Shown here: in pieces, positions 22,141 to 32,948 of the stretch
Layout of the letters: every line of letters begins with the position of its first letter
How positions within the stretch are numbered: the stretch's first letter is position 1
Source: Branchipolynoe longqiensis
Taxonomy: Eukaryota; Annelida; Polychaeta; Phyllodocida; Polynoidae
Assembly: GCA_030323885.1 (NCBI GenBank)
Contig: JASIRB010000049.1
Location: forward strand, 1-64,000
Length of the DNA: 64,000 nt
Direction: 5' to 3'
Translations under genes and position numbers: made by a program
The notes under the pieces: model-generated
Told to the model about the DNA's origin: nothing
What the model saw: only the letters and a program-made list of their open reading frames with translations
Databases searched by the model: none

Positions 22141-22654
22141 AATGTTATAGGCAAAACAAGGTTTATCTCTTTATTTTAATGTAGTTTTAATTGAATATTA
22201 TGAACATACTATCACAGGAGCATTTTCTTCATAGAATCTGTGAAGAGCTACTTACACCCAGTCTTATGATATATTTTGTTAGGTTCCATCCTTAATATTA
22301 AAGTAGTTGCAGACTGTGACAGCTCATCCCTATTTGTTTCTATATGTAAACTGTCTTGGTTTTTCAATACGCCTTGAGAAAGCAAGAAGTTTTGAATCCC
22401 TAGTCGTGGCCTCTACCTGGTAATTTTCAGATTGTTGACGCTGTCTCATATGTGACACTAGGGAATGTTATTTCTCTTAGCCACAGGAATAGATCTGCCA
22501 AGTTTCATCTGTGGCCTGATTTTCTTTTCTAACTAAATATCTCAAATAAACGATTTTCCCCAACAACCTTTTGATGGCAGTGAGAAAGGTGCCAGGCTGT
22601 GGGTAAAATCTCACTATGCATACTCCATGAGACAGGTCTACGTATTGCACAGAT
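22141..22654. other. no gene seen
   Basis: Unique-looking AT-rich DNA between the purine tract and a SINE. Confidence 0.4.
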
Positions 22655-22992
22655 TGTGGTTTGTAGGGGTTTTATGTCCTGACAACATCTAAGGTCATTT
22701 CAGGGCGGCTAGTGACTTGTGATAATGCGCACTCATGGTAAATGTATAGTGCTGCTTCACTGGAAGACCATGATGTTTGCCCATGACGCAGTATACCATG
22801 CAGTTATAAATATAATATCCTGACACTGAGCAAACTAGTCCATGCCCTATCCCATTAATTCCCAGTGCCAGGCTAGGTGGTAATAAGTATAAATGTTGAA
22901 AAGTCATTGCTTCGACTGGGATGGAGGTTGTACCCATGACCTCCTCCAGGGGAAGCCAGCCAGTGCTGTCACCGATTCAGACCTCCGATCTG
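22655..22992 (-). mobile_element. tRNA-derived SINE, near full length
   Basis: On the minus strand: a tRNA-like head (GGTCTGAATCGGTGACAG region, then GGTCATGGGTACAACC), a body with CAGTGTCAGGATATT, and the 3' core with TAGATGTTGTCAGGACATAA. It aligns over its whole length with the copy at 30352-30712. Confidence 0.65.
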
Positions 22993-23293
22993 ATCAGGTG
23001 AATAGAAAGAAGGGTCGCGCTGTTTCAGAAATGAACATCTAAAGTGTGTTTCACCGAAAATAGCGCCACCTGTCTCCGGCACCGCTTATAACTGGCCCTG
23101 TCCCGACGAGAAATAACCACGTCGTCACAAATGCTTCCCAAAATAGTAATTGCCGCTAACATCATTCACAAGTCACCTTGGCGAATCGGGGTCAACTGCA
23201 GAAATAAAAAAGAGGTGACAATTTGTGGCGAGCACCCTAGTGCGCACGCGCACATAAGCTGGGTCATTTACAGAACACAGGACGCGGTGGTCT
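22993..23293. other. no gene seen
   Basis: About 300 bp of unique-looking DNA left of the YR retroelement. Confidence 0.4.
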
Positions 23294-23418
23294 AATCAGG
23301 AAAAACACGAAGACAGCAAGTATAATTATGGTAACTTTAATCAAGGTAAGGTTGAAACGTCCGGTTACACAATGTCAGCTCACAAATGCTTATAAACGAG
23401 GCTAGAGATGCTATGGCC
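23294..23418 (-). repeat. split direct repeat B2
   Basis: 125 bp, virtually identical to 23761-23885. Starts AATCAGGAAAAACACGAAGA on the plus strand. Confidence 0.9.
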
Positions 23419-23450
23419 CTACCAATATCATACGTGGGGTGGGTGGGAGG

Positions 23451-23763
23451 CCAATTTAAAGTCTGGTCAAAGTCTCCTGGCTCCTCCGGTCGTAATGACA
23501 GAACCCACTGCTGCGTCGCCTTATATAGCTAATTTGTACCCACAAAGCAGCGCGTCGACAGTTTAAGCACACTGCCTGCTACGTCATCAGAACCTGAGAT
23601 CCACGGCGGCGAGGCTAAAGAACAAACCGCTAGCCGGCGACTGAGTTAAATACGTAGTTCTGAAGAATTCCGCTAGTCGGCGCAAAGACGTCCAGGCTAC
23701 TGGCCCGCCTTGTACTGTCTCCGTGATCCTGATTACCCGTAATGCCAAAGCATTACGCATAAT
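23451..23763 (-). repeat. split direct repeat A2
   Basis: About 313 bp, nearly identical to 26812-27125. Contains a CTTATATAGC TATA-like box. Separated from B2 by 32 bp. Confidence 0.9.
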
Positions 23764-23885
23764 CAGGAAAAACACGAAGACAGCAAGTATAATTATGGTA
23801 ACTTTAATCAAGGTAAGGTTGAAACGTCCGGTTACACAATGTCAGCTCACAAATGCTTATAAACGAGGCTAGAGATGCTATGGCC
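23761..23885 (-). repeat. split direct repeat B1
   Basis: 125 bp partner of B2. The recombinase stop codon lies at its inner edge. Confidence 0.9.
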
Positions 23886-24855
23886 AAAAAGAGTCTGATA
23901 GCAATCTCGGAGCCGAGACCGAAGGCTTCCGAGGGACATATGCGTGCACCGCGGAAGATTTCCAGTGACCAAGGTCTCTTATGTCCTGAAGGGGAACTCC
24001 GAGGCGGGCACAGGCCTGAGCCCCACCTCTACGAAGACTATGCAGGGTCACTGCCCCTGGGGATCCGATGCCCAGTGCTGACAGCGCGTGGCGCAGAACT
24101 TTGGTAGCCCTCCTTGGTGTAATGGGCGTCCCAAGTGCATCCAGGAATGCCGGGCCATCTGGATGTGGCATCAGGCTCCGATAGTAAGTCTCCCATGCTT
24201 GTACGGGGCAGTATCGAGACCCGGGTATCGCCGGGACATGGATGATGTGTGGCGAAGTTGACTCCCAGGACGTCTTAGAGCTGCAGACCCTTATGACCAG
24301 GGCTGAATCAGTACGAGCTATATCCTTGGCCCGCAACGTGTGCCTTGTAGATAACGTCGTTTCCGGCGTTAGCAGATAACTCTGTCTGAGCAGCGTAAAA
24401 TATCCAATTATCAGGACAGCAATCATAGCAGCACCATTTGGGCCAGTCGGCTGTAAATAGTCCACAACTGCCATGAGAACATCAGGCGTCAACGGCGGGG
24501 CCTGTACCGGAGTGTGTGTGTTCACCCGCTTCACGCCGCGCTTCACAAGAGACACCAAGTATGTATCGAATGCAGCCGGGTCACCATTGAGCGACATCAC
24601 GCAAGTCCTTGCTCCACTCAAGTAGTTCATAACCGCGCCTGTTGACGCCAACTGCTCCCTAAGCTTCATTACATATGAAATCACGTCATACTGTGACGGC
24701 GACAATGGGTCACCGCCATGTTCCTTGATATATTTAACGTAGTTCTCCGCTTGCCGACTCTTGTTTCTCCAAGTACTCCAGGTCAGACCTTCCTTCAGGA
24801 AATGAACCAGTTTGCAGTGGTGATCCCTTGAATAACCTGTGGCAAAAAGGGGCAA
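23878..24855 (-). CDS. tyrosine recombinase of YR retroelement
   Basis: A 325-residue uninterrupted frame. The N-terminal half (residues about 1-120) is a SAM-like core-binding region (GLTWSTWRNKSRQAENYVKY). The C-terminal half is the phage-integrase-type catalytic domain: FTLLRQSYLL (first Arg, about residue 155), LHSLRRGGAQ (His-x-x-Arg, about 270), DLGHWKSS (His/Trp, about 294) and AYVP (nucleophile Tyr, about 303). All R-H-x-x-R-H/W-Y positions are present, so the domain could be active. It joins circular cDNA to the genome in this retroelement class. It lies downstream of the RNase H part in the same strand order as Ngaro elements, and its stop falls at the edge of repeat B1. Start chosen at the first Met; an upstream in-frame extension is possible. 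Confidence 0.85.
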   Translation of the reverse strand: MPLFATGYSRDHHCKLVHFLKEGLTWSTWRNKSRQAENYVKYIKEHGGDPLSPSQYDVISYVMKLREQLASTGAVMNYLSGARTCVMSLNGDPAAFDTYLVSLVKRGVKRVNTHTPVQAPPLTPDVLMAVVDYLQPTGPNGAAMIAVLIIGYFTLLRQSYLLTPETTLSTRHTLRAKDIARTDSALVIRVCSSKTSWESTSPHIIHVPAIPGSRYCPVQAWETYYRSLMPHPDGPAFLDALGTPITPRRATKVLRHALSALGIGSPGAVTLHSLRRGGAQACARLGVPLQDIRDLGHWKSSAVHAYVPRKPSVSAPRLLSDSFWP

Positions 24856-24937
24856 TTATTAGATTTTTTGACACAGATTTTATGCAGCACAACATCATAG
24901 TCCACATACACCGGCCGCACTCCATTCTGGACACCGA

Positions 24938-25669
24938 CTATATGCATGAAACTAGTACATCATCATGATCGACATACACTTGCTGCAGTCCTCTCTCGTC
25001 AATCATGCGCCTGGCCGTCCGCCTTGCTGCCTGGTCGACATGCATCCTACTGAGCGCATCTGCGAATGGGATATCGACGCCCGACTTGTGGCGTACAACC
25101 ACCTCAGTACTGTTATGCGCAGCATACAGCCATATCTCTCTGGCACAAGCACAGATGACAGGATCCCTGCCGGCACCGGATGTGAGCGCCTGCTGGGACG
25201 CCATGTTATCCGTGTTGATATGGATTGTATACATATGCGGGTGGATCGGGGCCAAGTGTCTGAGAGCCACAACAAGATTGAGGGCCTCGAGTTGTGCAAT
25301 GTTATAGCCCCTCCTGACAATGTCCTCCGAGTACCGCGCTGCATAGTACTGTGTCAGGGAATGCGCGCCACCGCCCTGGAGCGACGAATCGCACTCTATG
25401 ACCCACAGAATACGATCCGTCTCAGGCAGCATCACTAGACCGTTGGAGCCACTCGCATATCTTGTGAACCATGCCACATCAAGCCTAAGACCAGCCGGAA
25501 CCGCATGTTTTCCCCTATACGGAGCCGAGCGCAGTGCTGCCAATATCCTGGACATGAACCGCCTCGCCGGCCGCACACACTTCGCGACACGCTGGAGGCG
25601 GCCGACCAACCTTTGGATATCCTTCCTTGATGCCAGGGGTTTCTCCTTCCATTCCTCACACTCTTTCAG
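24938..25669 (-). pseudogene. RT thumb plus RNase H of YR retroelement
   Basis: The open frame begins right at the edge of the tandem array, without a natural start, with KPLASRKDIQRLVGRLQRVA, the thumb/connection part of DIRS-type RT. RNase H follows: WVIECDSSLQGGGA (first Asp), AQLEALNLVVAL (Glu), IHINTDNMASQQAL (second Asp) and PFADALSR (final acidic site). All four acidic residues are visible, so the domain itself looks intact. The missing N-terminal RT fingers/palm make the gene partial; the break coincides with the start of the 25671-26811 array. Confidence 0.8.
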
Positions 25670-25670
25670 C

Positions 25671-26811
25671 TACACTGATTCCCATGCTTAACGTCTCCTG
25701 GCTCCTCCGGTCGGGCCGTCTGCAGTGAATCCCAATTTAAGTGTTGCCGGCTCCTTGTTCCGTCAATCGCCGGAGAATTTTAACGTCGTACCGGCGAACC
25801 GGCCCGTGTGTTGCCGGCTCCCTACTACGTTGATCGCCGGAGAATTTAATGTTGCCCCGGTGGGCTGGAACGCGTATCGCCGGCTCCTTGCTTCGTCGCC
25901 GCCGGAGAAATATAACGTCGTGCCGGCGAGCCGGCGCGTGTGTTGCTGGCTCCCTTCTACGTCGATCGCCGGAGAATTTAGTGCTGTCCCGGTGGACTGG
26001 CTTGTGTGTCGCCGGCTCCTTGCTTCGTCGATCGCCGGAGAATTTAACGTCGTGCCTGCAAACCGGCGCGTGTGTTGCCGGCTCCCCGCTACGTCGATCG
26101 CCAGAGAATTTAGTGTTGTCCCGGCGGGCTACTACACTGATTCCCATGCTTAACTTAAATTTAGTATTGTCCCGGCGGGCTGGCCCACGTGTCGCCGCCT
26201 CCTTGCTCCGTCGATCGTCAGAGAAATTTAACGTCGTGCCGGCGAACCGGCGCGTGTGTTGCCGGCTCCCTGCTGCGTCGATCGCCGGAGAATTTAGTGT
26301 TGTCCCGGCGGGCTACTACACTGATTCCCATGCTTAACGTCTCCTGGCTCCTCCGGTCGGGCTGGCTGCAGTGAATCCCATGTTGCCGGCTCCCTGCTAT
26401 GTCGATCGCCGGAGAATTTAATATTGTCCCGGCGGGCTGGCGCGCATATCGCCGGCTCCTTGCTTCGTCAATCGTCGGAGAAATTAGTGTTTCCTTGGTC
26501 GACGGCATCTGCTACAGTGATTCCCATACTTAAGGCTTAATAATGTCTCCTGGCGCGTGTGTCGCCGGCTCCTTGCTTAGTTGATCGCCGGAGAATTTAG
26601 TGTTGTCCCGGCGGGCTGGCGCGCGTATCGCCGGCTCCTTGCTTCGTCAGTCGCCGTAGAAATTTAACGTCGTGCCGGCGAGCGTATTGCCGGCTCCCGG
26701 CTTCGTCAATCGCCGGAGAAATTTGTGTTTCCTTGGTCGACGGCATCTGCTACACTGATTCCCATGCTTAACGTCTCCTGGCTCCACCAGTCGGGCCGGC
26801 TGCAGTGAATC
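25671..26811. repeat. GC-rich ~60-bp tandem array replacing RT
   Basis: About a dozen units with core GTCGATCGCCGGAGAATTTA and two alternating variants (TGTTGTCCCGGCGGGCTGG and ACGTCGTGCCGGCGAACCGG). A longer marker, CACTGATTCCCATGCTTAA, recurs at about 25673, 26130, 26320 and 26757 (variant near 26510). CpG-rich, with frames open on both strands giving DRRSREPATHAPV-type repeats that are probably not proteins. It fills the space where gag and most of RT should be. Confidence 0.8.
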
Positions 26812-27125
26812 CCAATTTAAAGTCTGGTCAAAGTCTCCTGGCTCCTCCGGTCGTAATGACAGAACCCACTGCTGCGTCGCCTTATATAGCTAATTTGTAC
26901 CCACAAAGCAGCGCGTCGACAGTTTAAGCACACTGCCTGCTACGTCATCAGAACCTGAGATCCACGGCAGCGAGGCTAAAGAACAAACCGCTAGCCGGCG
27001 ACTGAGTTAAATACGTAGTTCTGAAGAATTCCGCTAGTCGGCGCAAAGACGTCCAGGCTACTGGCCCGCCTTGTACTGTCTCCGTGATCCTGATTACCCG
27101 TAATGCCAAAGCATTGCGCATAATT
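26812..27125 (-). repeat. split direct repeat A1
   Basis: Partner of A2, at the 5' end of the element on the minus strand. It differs from A2 by only a few bases, suggesting a fairly recent insertion. Confidence 0.9.
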
Positions 27126-27181
27126 GGTAGAGTGCAGGTTTCCTTTGAGGAAGGGCGGGAATTAGAGAACCGAGTATATAT

Positions 27182-27476
27182 AAAGAAAGATACACAGAGA
27201 GACAGTTATATATATATACATACAAAGAAAGAAAGATACACAGAGAGACAGTTATATACACATACAAAGAAAGATACACATAGAGACAGTTATATATACA
27301 TATGGAGAAAGATACACAGAGAGACAGTTGTATATACATACGAAGAAAGATACACAGAGACAGTTATATATACATACGAAGAAAGATACACAGAGAGACA
27401 GGTATATATACATACAAAGAAAGATACACGGAGAGACAGTTATATATACATACAAAGAAAGATACATAGACACAGT
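27182..27476 (+). repeat. ~38-bp minisatellite
   Basis: About eight units of GAAAGATACACAGAGAGACAG followed by a TTATATATACATACAAA-like part. Low-complexity frames on both strands are artefacts. Confidence 0.85.
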
Positions 27477-28632
27477 TGGCGATTGCATCTAGACAGGCTC
27501 AGATACACGGGAGAAGTATGCATATAAGAATCAAAGACACTATATTCCTGTGTACATAGTTATTATCTGGGTTAGTTTACATTTATGTTACTACATCTCA
27601 GACAGTGTACGTTGGCTGGAATGCAAAGGAACACAGGTGTACTATTCAATAGTAGACAAGACGTTATATATCACAAATGTAGCCCGAAATCATACTACTT
27701 GGAGTGCTCATAATATATACATATATATATATATATGCGTATATATATCATATAGAAAATTGTCCTATTGAATGGAATAAGACAAGTATTATACATATAT
27801 ACTAATTAATAGTAATCAGGTGTTTCCTGATATCAAGACATGTAAGCTCATTTTTATATCTGCATGGCTATGAATAACTCCTCGCGCATAAAAGCCATAT
27901 GTAGTAATATAGCTGTAATATTGATGTTCATTTCATGTCCCAGTTCGCACCATTTCCTTTGAATAATTCCGTTCTTAATTTGCTGTGAAGTACTGGGTCT
28001 TAAATACAGCCGATATTCCATCGTTGACATCGATTGTGCAAACATTATCAGACAAAGGCATTCAGTAAGCATCATCTCGCATGTCACCATCATCCTTAGC
28101 CTCGTTACTTCCGTGGTGTCATATTCAAATGCTCTATTAAACTTAACTCGGGCATTAAACACGACATCACTCATTAAATGCCCGATCAAATGACATTCAA
28201 TGGCGGGCTATTCAGGTTTAACTTTCAGTGGCTTCCAAAAGAGCCAGGTTAAATTAAATTAAGAATGTTCTGTCTTAATGTAATAACTATACATATGTGC
28301 ATCTCCCCATCAATATTATTGGTCATTACTAGTTTTTATTTTGGAGTTTTCCAACTGACTCAGCTCTTAAGTCAATTCCAATTGACAATATATAATTTCC
28401 ACCATCAACCAATCCTCTGATAGCAGTGGAAAAACTAGTCTTTTCGGGAACAGCTCACCGTGCAACAAGCTCTGAGGAAAAGGTCTTAGTGAGAATTTCG
28501 ACCACCAACTCACCCTTTATTGGCAATTGCACAAATTCACGCAGCATGGTCTGAGAAAAGGGTATTGTGGAGGATTTCCATCACCAACCTGCCCTCTGAT
28601 GATTCTAATGCTGTGTACACTGTGCAAGCGCT
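27477..28632. other. no gene seen
   Basis: AT-rich DNA with a TA microsatellite near 27716-27750. The minus frame at 27854-28189 has no recognised domain. Confidence 0.4.
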
Positions 28633-28697
28633 GTGTTTGTTGTTGTTTTACATCCTAGCAACATCTAAGGTCATATCAGGACGGGTACTGACTTGTG
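28633..28697 (-). mobile_element. SINE, 3' part (split by LINE)
   Basis: 3' core of the SINE on the minus strand (TAGATGTTGCTAGGATGTAA), ending at GACTTGTG (28690-28697). The rest of the same SINE resumes at 30071. Confidence 0.75.
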
Positions 28698-30070
28698 TAT
28701 GGGTATGCAGGTATGCAAGTATTGCAATACCTCAGGGAGTTTGACGCCCCTGCCCTGCAGTGTTGTAAACCACTGCCTTGTGGGACAGGTTCTTGATAGA
28801 ACCAAAGGTTAAGGGAGCAAACCCTGAACAGAAAACCATGTCACTGTGGCAGCATCAAGGGTGGTTGATGTATGGAACTCCCAACATCTCCCGACCAGCC
28901 ACTACAGGGACAAATAGTTTTGCGCCTGTCTGGACATGTTCTTGCCAGTGTGAAACCTCTATTTGCTCCCCGAGAGAGTGCCGCTGGTAACTTGCAAAAG
29001 CCAGCAGCACTTCAACACTTTTGCAGGCAGCTTTCATGAAATGCATCATTCGGGGTTCCCAATGGGGTCAAGCAAGGTTGTGTACTGGCCCCCACGCTTT
29101 TCTCCATCTTCCTATCAGCAATGCTCAATAAGGTTTTCTGAGGCATGGGGGACGACGTCTATATACAGTCCAGACAGAGCGCTGACCTATTCAATGTCAC
29201 ACTTCAGAGCGAAGAGTAAAACTACACGGATACTGGTGAGAGAGCTGATATTCGCAGATGACAGTACACTGGTTGCTCACTCTGCTGATAAGATCCAGAA
29301 AATAGTGGATGCTTTCTCCGATGCATCAAATAAGTTTGGCCTGAAGATTAACATCAAGAATATGGAGGTGATGTACCAACCCAACTCTACAAGAACCCAA
29401 GAGGAGGATGTCATGGTTGACGGAAACAAGCTGAACCCTGTTCCGGAATTCACCTACCTCGAAAGCACTATATCAAGTGATGGACACATTGATGCTGAAA
29501 TACAGAGGAGGATGGCCAAGGCTAGTGCATCTTTCGGCTGACTATGCTCGAGACTCTGGAACAAGCACCATGTGTCCATGCGGGTCAAAGGCAAGATCTA
29601 CCATGCAATCGTGCTATCCACACTACTAAATGGTGCCGAGGCCTGGACAGTGTACAGATGACAGGTGAAAAAGCTGCATGCCTTCATGATGTGGCATCTG
29701 CTTTTGATCATGAGGCTAACCTGGAAGGACAAAGTGACAAATAAGGAACTACTTGAATGGACACGGCTGCCCTCTATGGAAGCTCTTCTGATAACAAAGA
29801 ATCTTCTGTGGACTAGACACCTCATGAGGATGTCATCAGACAGGCTACCAAAGCAGAACCTCTACTCTCAACTCTCTTCTGGTTACAGAAAGAGAGGGCG
29901 CCCTCATCTCCGGTTCAAGGATACCGTCAAGAGAAACCTGAAGCTGAGAGATATTACGACCGACTCATGGACATCACTCTCACAGCAGAGAGCTAAGTGG
30001 AGAGCGGCAGTCAAGTAATGAAAGCAGTCTTTGTCGCATCGCGACCTACAGCATGATGATGATGATGACC
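28698..30070 (+). mobile_element. 5'-truncated LINE inserted in a SINE
   Basis: A 1373 bp insert between two copies of GACTTGTG (28690-28697, 30071-30078), which occur once in intact SINE copies; this is an 8-bp target duplication. The 3' end is a (GAT)n tail at about 30053-30068. The first ~300 bp are not recognised and may be LINE 5' sequence. Confidence 0.75.
29055..30018 (+). pseudogene. LINE reverse transcriptase, C-terminal part
   Basis: Begins with KQGCVLAPTLFS-like residues (in a second frame near 29067), frameshifts near 29205 into RILVRELIFADDSTLVAHSA (FADD catalytic box), then FTYLESTISSDGHIDAEIQR, RMAKASASFG and GRPHLRFKDTVKRNLKLRD near the end. Stops at 29539-29541 and 29659-29661 fall where relatives, as I know them, have Arg. 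The type is the endonuclease-RT LINE often labelled RTE-like or craniofacial-development-protein-2-like in invertebrate annotations. Clade uncertain. Confidence 0.75.
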
Positions 30071-30335
30071 GACTTGTGACAGTGCACACTCATGGCGACT
30101 TTATAGTGCTGCCCCACTGGCAACCAGTCCGCCATGACCTGATATCCCAGTCCCACTCAGTCACATTATCCTGACACTGAGCCAACCAGCTCTATCCTAA
30201 TAATTCTGAGCACCAGGCTAGGAAGCGACAAGTATCAATTGTTAAGTCATCGGTTTGACTCGACTAGGATCCCGATCTCCCAAAACAGGAGACGGACGCT
30301 CAACTCATTTGGCCATCCCGTCTGGTCTGATGTGC
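30071..30335 (-). mobile_element. SINE, 5' part (split by LINE)
   Basis: Continuation of the SINE at 28633-28697. On the minus strand the tRNA-like head starts near 30335 (ATGGCCAAATGAGTTGAGCG, an A-box-like stretch) and runs into the body. Confidence 0.7.
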
Positions 30336-30351
30336 TGTGAAAAGGTGTATT

Positions 30352-30712
30352 AGTGTCAGACTGCAAGATAAATGCATCACTGAAATGCATGGCCGAATCA
30401 GTAAAAGCGCTGGATGGCTTCTCGTGCAGGAGATCTTGGGTTTGAACAACAGCCACATCAAACCGATGACTTATCAAACTGATAGTTGCTTGGCATTCAT
30501 AATTAATAGGAGAGGACAAGAACTGATTTGTTCAGCACCAGGATAATGTGATTGAGAGGGATATCGGATCATGGTGCTGGCAACCCAGCCTCACAGTGAG
30601 GTAGCACTATAAAGTTACTCGGAGTTAGGCCTGTCACAAATTGGTACCCGTCCTGACATTACCTTAGATGTGGTTAGGACGCAAAGCCCCAACAAACAAT
30701 GGAAGACAATTT
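30352..30712 (+). mobile_element. tRNA-derived SINE, full length
   Basis: Head with GGCCGAATCAGTAAAAGCG (A-box-like) and CTTGGGTTTGAAC (B-box-like), a body with ACTTTATAGTGC in inverse, the 3' core ACCTTAGATGTGGTTAGGAC and the tail CCCCAACAAACAATGG. It lies head-to-head with the SINE ending at 30335. Confidence 0.7.
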
Positions 30713-32330
30713 TCCGTCGGGGTTCTCAGTCTTGGTGAGCCTTCTCGATATTATATGTGCTCTTATAAAATGTTGATTATTCACGACCATATTTCACAGT
30801 TATCACGCCCACACTCTGCGATCAGTGGGCCTCTCTAAGCAGTATTACAGGCCCCATCATAAATCATGCACTCCACGCTGTCACTGGGGAATTACACTTA
30901 CAAACCATCAGCCTGTAGCGCACATGCAAATGCTCGATACACATCACCCGCTTCCGTTATCAAGTAAGCTGAACATCTTATGTTAGCGAACACATTGATA
31001 TAGTGCAGAAATAACCAATTGAATTTAAAAAACAATACATTGAATGTTTTGCTCATAGTTGAGTACTAATGTCAGACCTGTTTAATTGTTACATCGCTCT
31101 CCTACCACACTCCCCAAGACACGACACAGGAGTGTTATGGTCTTCTTCTTGGGGTGTTTTTAACCTTACAACGGTTACTGGTTTCAGAACTGCAACAGTT
31201 ATAGAGAGGCTTCGATAAATCGGCCCAATCTTTGGTTGAAGATTAATCTTCAGTAGGGATGGTTGTAGAAGCTGGGGACATCTCTACAACGTTGTAACGG
31301 CGAAGCATTGAGGTGGCCCCGAATCTCTTCGGTCCTGCAGTAGTTGCGCACTTGTATCCAGTCGACAGCAGCAAGGGTTTTGAGGAAGGGTGGGTAAAGA
31401 TGGGTGCAGCAGTGGTTCCAGCAACGAGAACAAAGTGAGAGAAAATATAAAGGGACAGGGGCCCACCCAAGCACACAACTCCCCTGGTCAGGGTAAGGAG
31501 TATGCCTGGGAGAAAAAAAAAGGGTAGAGTCTAGGAAAGAGAAATGAGGAGAGTTGAGTCAAAGGACCGTGTCTATTTGCTCTATGGTGACCAGCTGGCA
31601 AGCCTAAGACACAGACAGAGTAAGAGTAGAAAGTGAACTGACGGCGGGCTCCCCCTCCTGGAACTCTTTTCAGACATATCGAGGAGGAGCAAGGCCAGCG
31701 GAGAGGAGATAGCGAGAGGTGTGAACGAAGTGCGGTCCGGATAGCAACTCAAAAACGGTCCGGAACTGGTAAGTTATTTATACCCAACTAATATAACAGG
31801 TGGTCACATGACCAGCCCGTCCTGCTAGGACAGAGTATTTAATGGCCTCGGGGACACATGCCTCGGGGTAGGTTTATGACCAATGCCTGACCTCTCGGGT
31901 AATAAAAGTGTGTACCGACACCCCAGTGTTTGTGTCTGGTGTTTGTGTCTTTCTTTCTTTCTTCGGTTTCAAGATTTGAGGAGGGAGAACCAGCCTCATC
32001 ACTGCTGTAAGACATGATCAGTTGACGGTACACGCATTGCTGTCTGACTACCCATGTTGGCATGGTTGCATCGACAGGGATGGATCAGGATGTAAAGCAC
32101 TTGCAAAGTGTTGTGTCCGAAAACTAGGGAATCTTGCACTTACAACTTGTCAGCGATAATTGGCTAACAATACAATAAACGCTGCTCAAAATGTCGTAAT
32201 CACCATAACATAAGCATAAACTGATATTATTAACATTATTTCTTTCCTTGAAGGATACTTAGGCGTACAGCATGGGTGAGTGGATGGGGTAATAAGGCAA
32301 GCTGTGGAGATGAGATGGGATACATTAGCA
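30713..32330. other. no gene seen; LTR-like signals
   Basis: Between about 31440 and 31960 a purine-rich then mixed stretch has TATTTAA (about 31837), AATAAA (about 31901) and a GTGTTTGTGTCTGG-type GT-rich block, the order seen in LTRs. No second LTR, PBS or coding region was found, so a solo LTR is only a guess. Confidence 0.25.
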
Positions 32331-32640
32331 ATTCAACCACAACATCGTTCAACGTTCATCCACTCTAGAAGAGTACAACTTCAGCTGCATTCTGAAGGGC
32401 ACATAGGAAAACAATTAAAAAGAAAGAGAACAAGCAGAGTGTACAACTTCAGCTGCATTCTGAAGGACACCATAGGAAAAGCAATTCAACCACAACCTCG
32501 TTCAACGTTCATCCACTCTAGAAGAGTACAACTTCAGCTGCATTCTGAAGGGCACATAGGAAAACAATTAAAAAGAAAGAGAACAAGCAGAGTGTACAAC
32601 TTCAGCTGCATTCTGAAGGACACCATAGGAAACAATCAAC
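32331..32640 (+). repeat. 153-bp tandem duplication
   Basis: Two nearly identical copies start at 32331 and 32484. Each copy itself holds two TACAACTTCAGCTGCATTCTG segments. Confidence 0.85.
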
Positions 32641-32699
32641 AAGAAAGAGAGCAAGCAGAAGCAACTCGGACAGACGGGAATTCCGCCCAGAGGAGAAGA

Positions 32700-32860
32700 G
32701 GCATATAGCTAGACAAGAAATAGACCCCAAATAAAGAGGCAGCTAGATAAAGAGGAAATACACCCAAATAAAGAGGCAGCTAGGTAAAGAGGAAATAGGC
32801 AAGATGAGAAGCAGCAAAAGAAACAAGAAATACACCCAAAAGAAGAGGCAGACTGATCTG
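32700..32860 (+). repeat. ~37-bp AAATAAAGAGGCAG minisatellite
   Basis: Three to four degenerate units of AATACACCCAAATAAAGAGG. Confidence 0.65.
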
Positions 32861-32948
32861 CCTCACAGTCTCACAGTCCGACAGGCTGCTCGACAGAGAG
32901 CTCGACAGACAGGAGAACAGACTGACCGACAAAGAGACAAGCATATAT

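Larger units (their letters stand above)
23294..27125 (-). mobile_element. Ngaro/PAT-like YR retroelement, RT-deleted
   Basis: Read on the minus strand the order is A1 (27125-26812), tandem array, RT end/RNase H, tyrosine recombinase, B1 (23885-23761), A2 (23763-23451), B2 (23418-23294). This A1-ORFs-B1-A2-B2 layout is the split-direct-repeat arrangement of Ngaro/PAT-type retroelements, which integrate with a tyrosine recombinase and make no target duplication. A shared AAT lies at the left edge, the B1/A2 junction and the right edge, as expected if recombination used a short identical core. The fingers and palm of RT and any gag are absent, so the copy is non-autonomous. Confidence 0.8.

Noticed and set aside
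21486..22154. 222-residue minus-strand frame with RPDFT/PDLTL pentapeptides
   Set aside because: A 15-bp repeat keeps frames open on both strands; no codon signal beyond the repeat.
25725..26508. Arg/Ala-rich frames (DRRSREPATHAPV) on both strands
   Set aside because: Tandem array artefact; open on both strands and in several frames.
32280..32708. 142-residue frame
   Set aside because: Spans a 153-bp duplication (a multiple of three), which keeps the frame open; no known domain.
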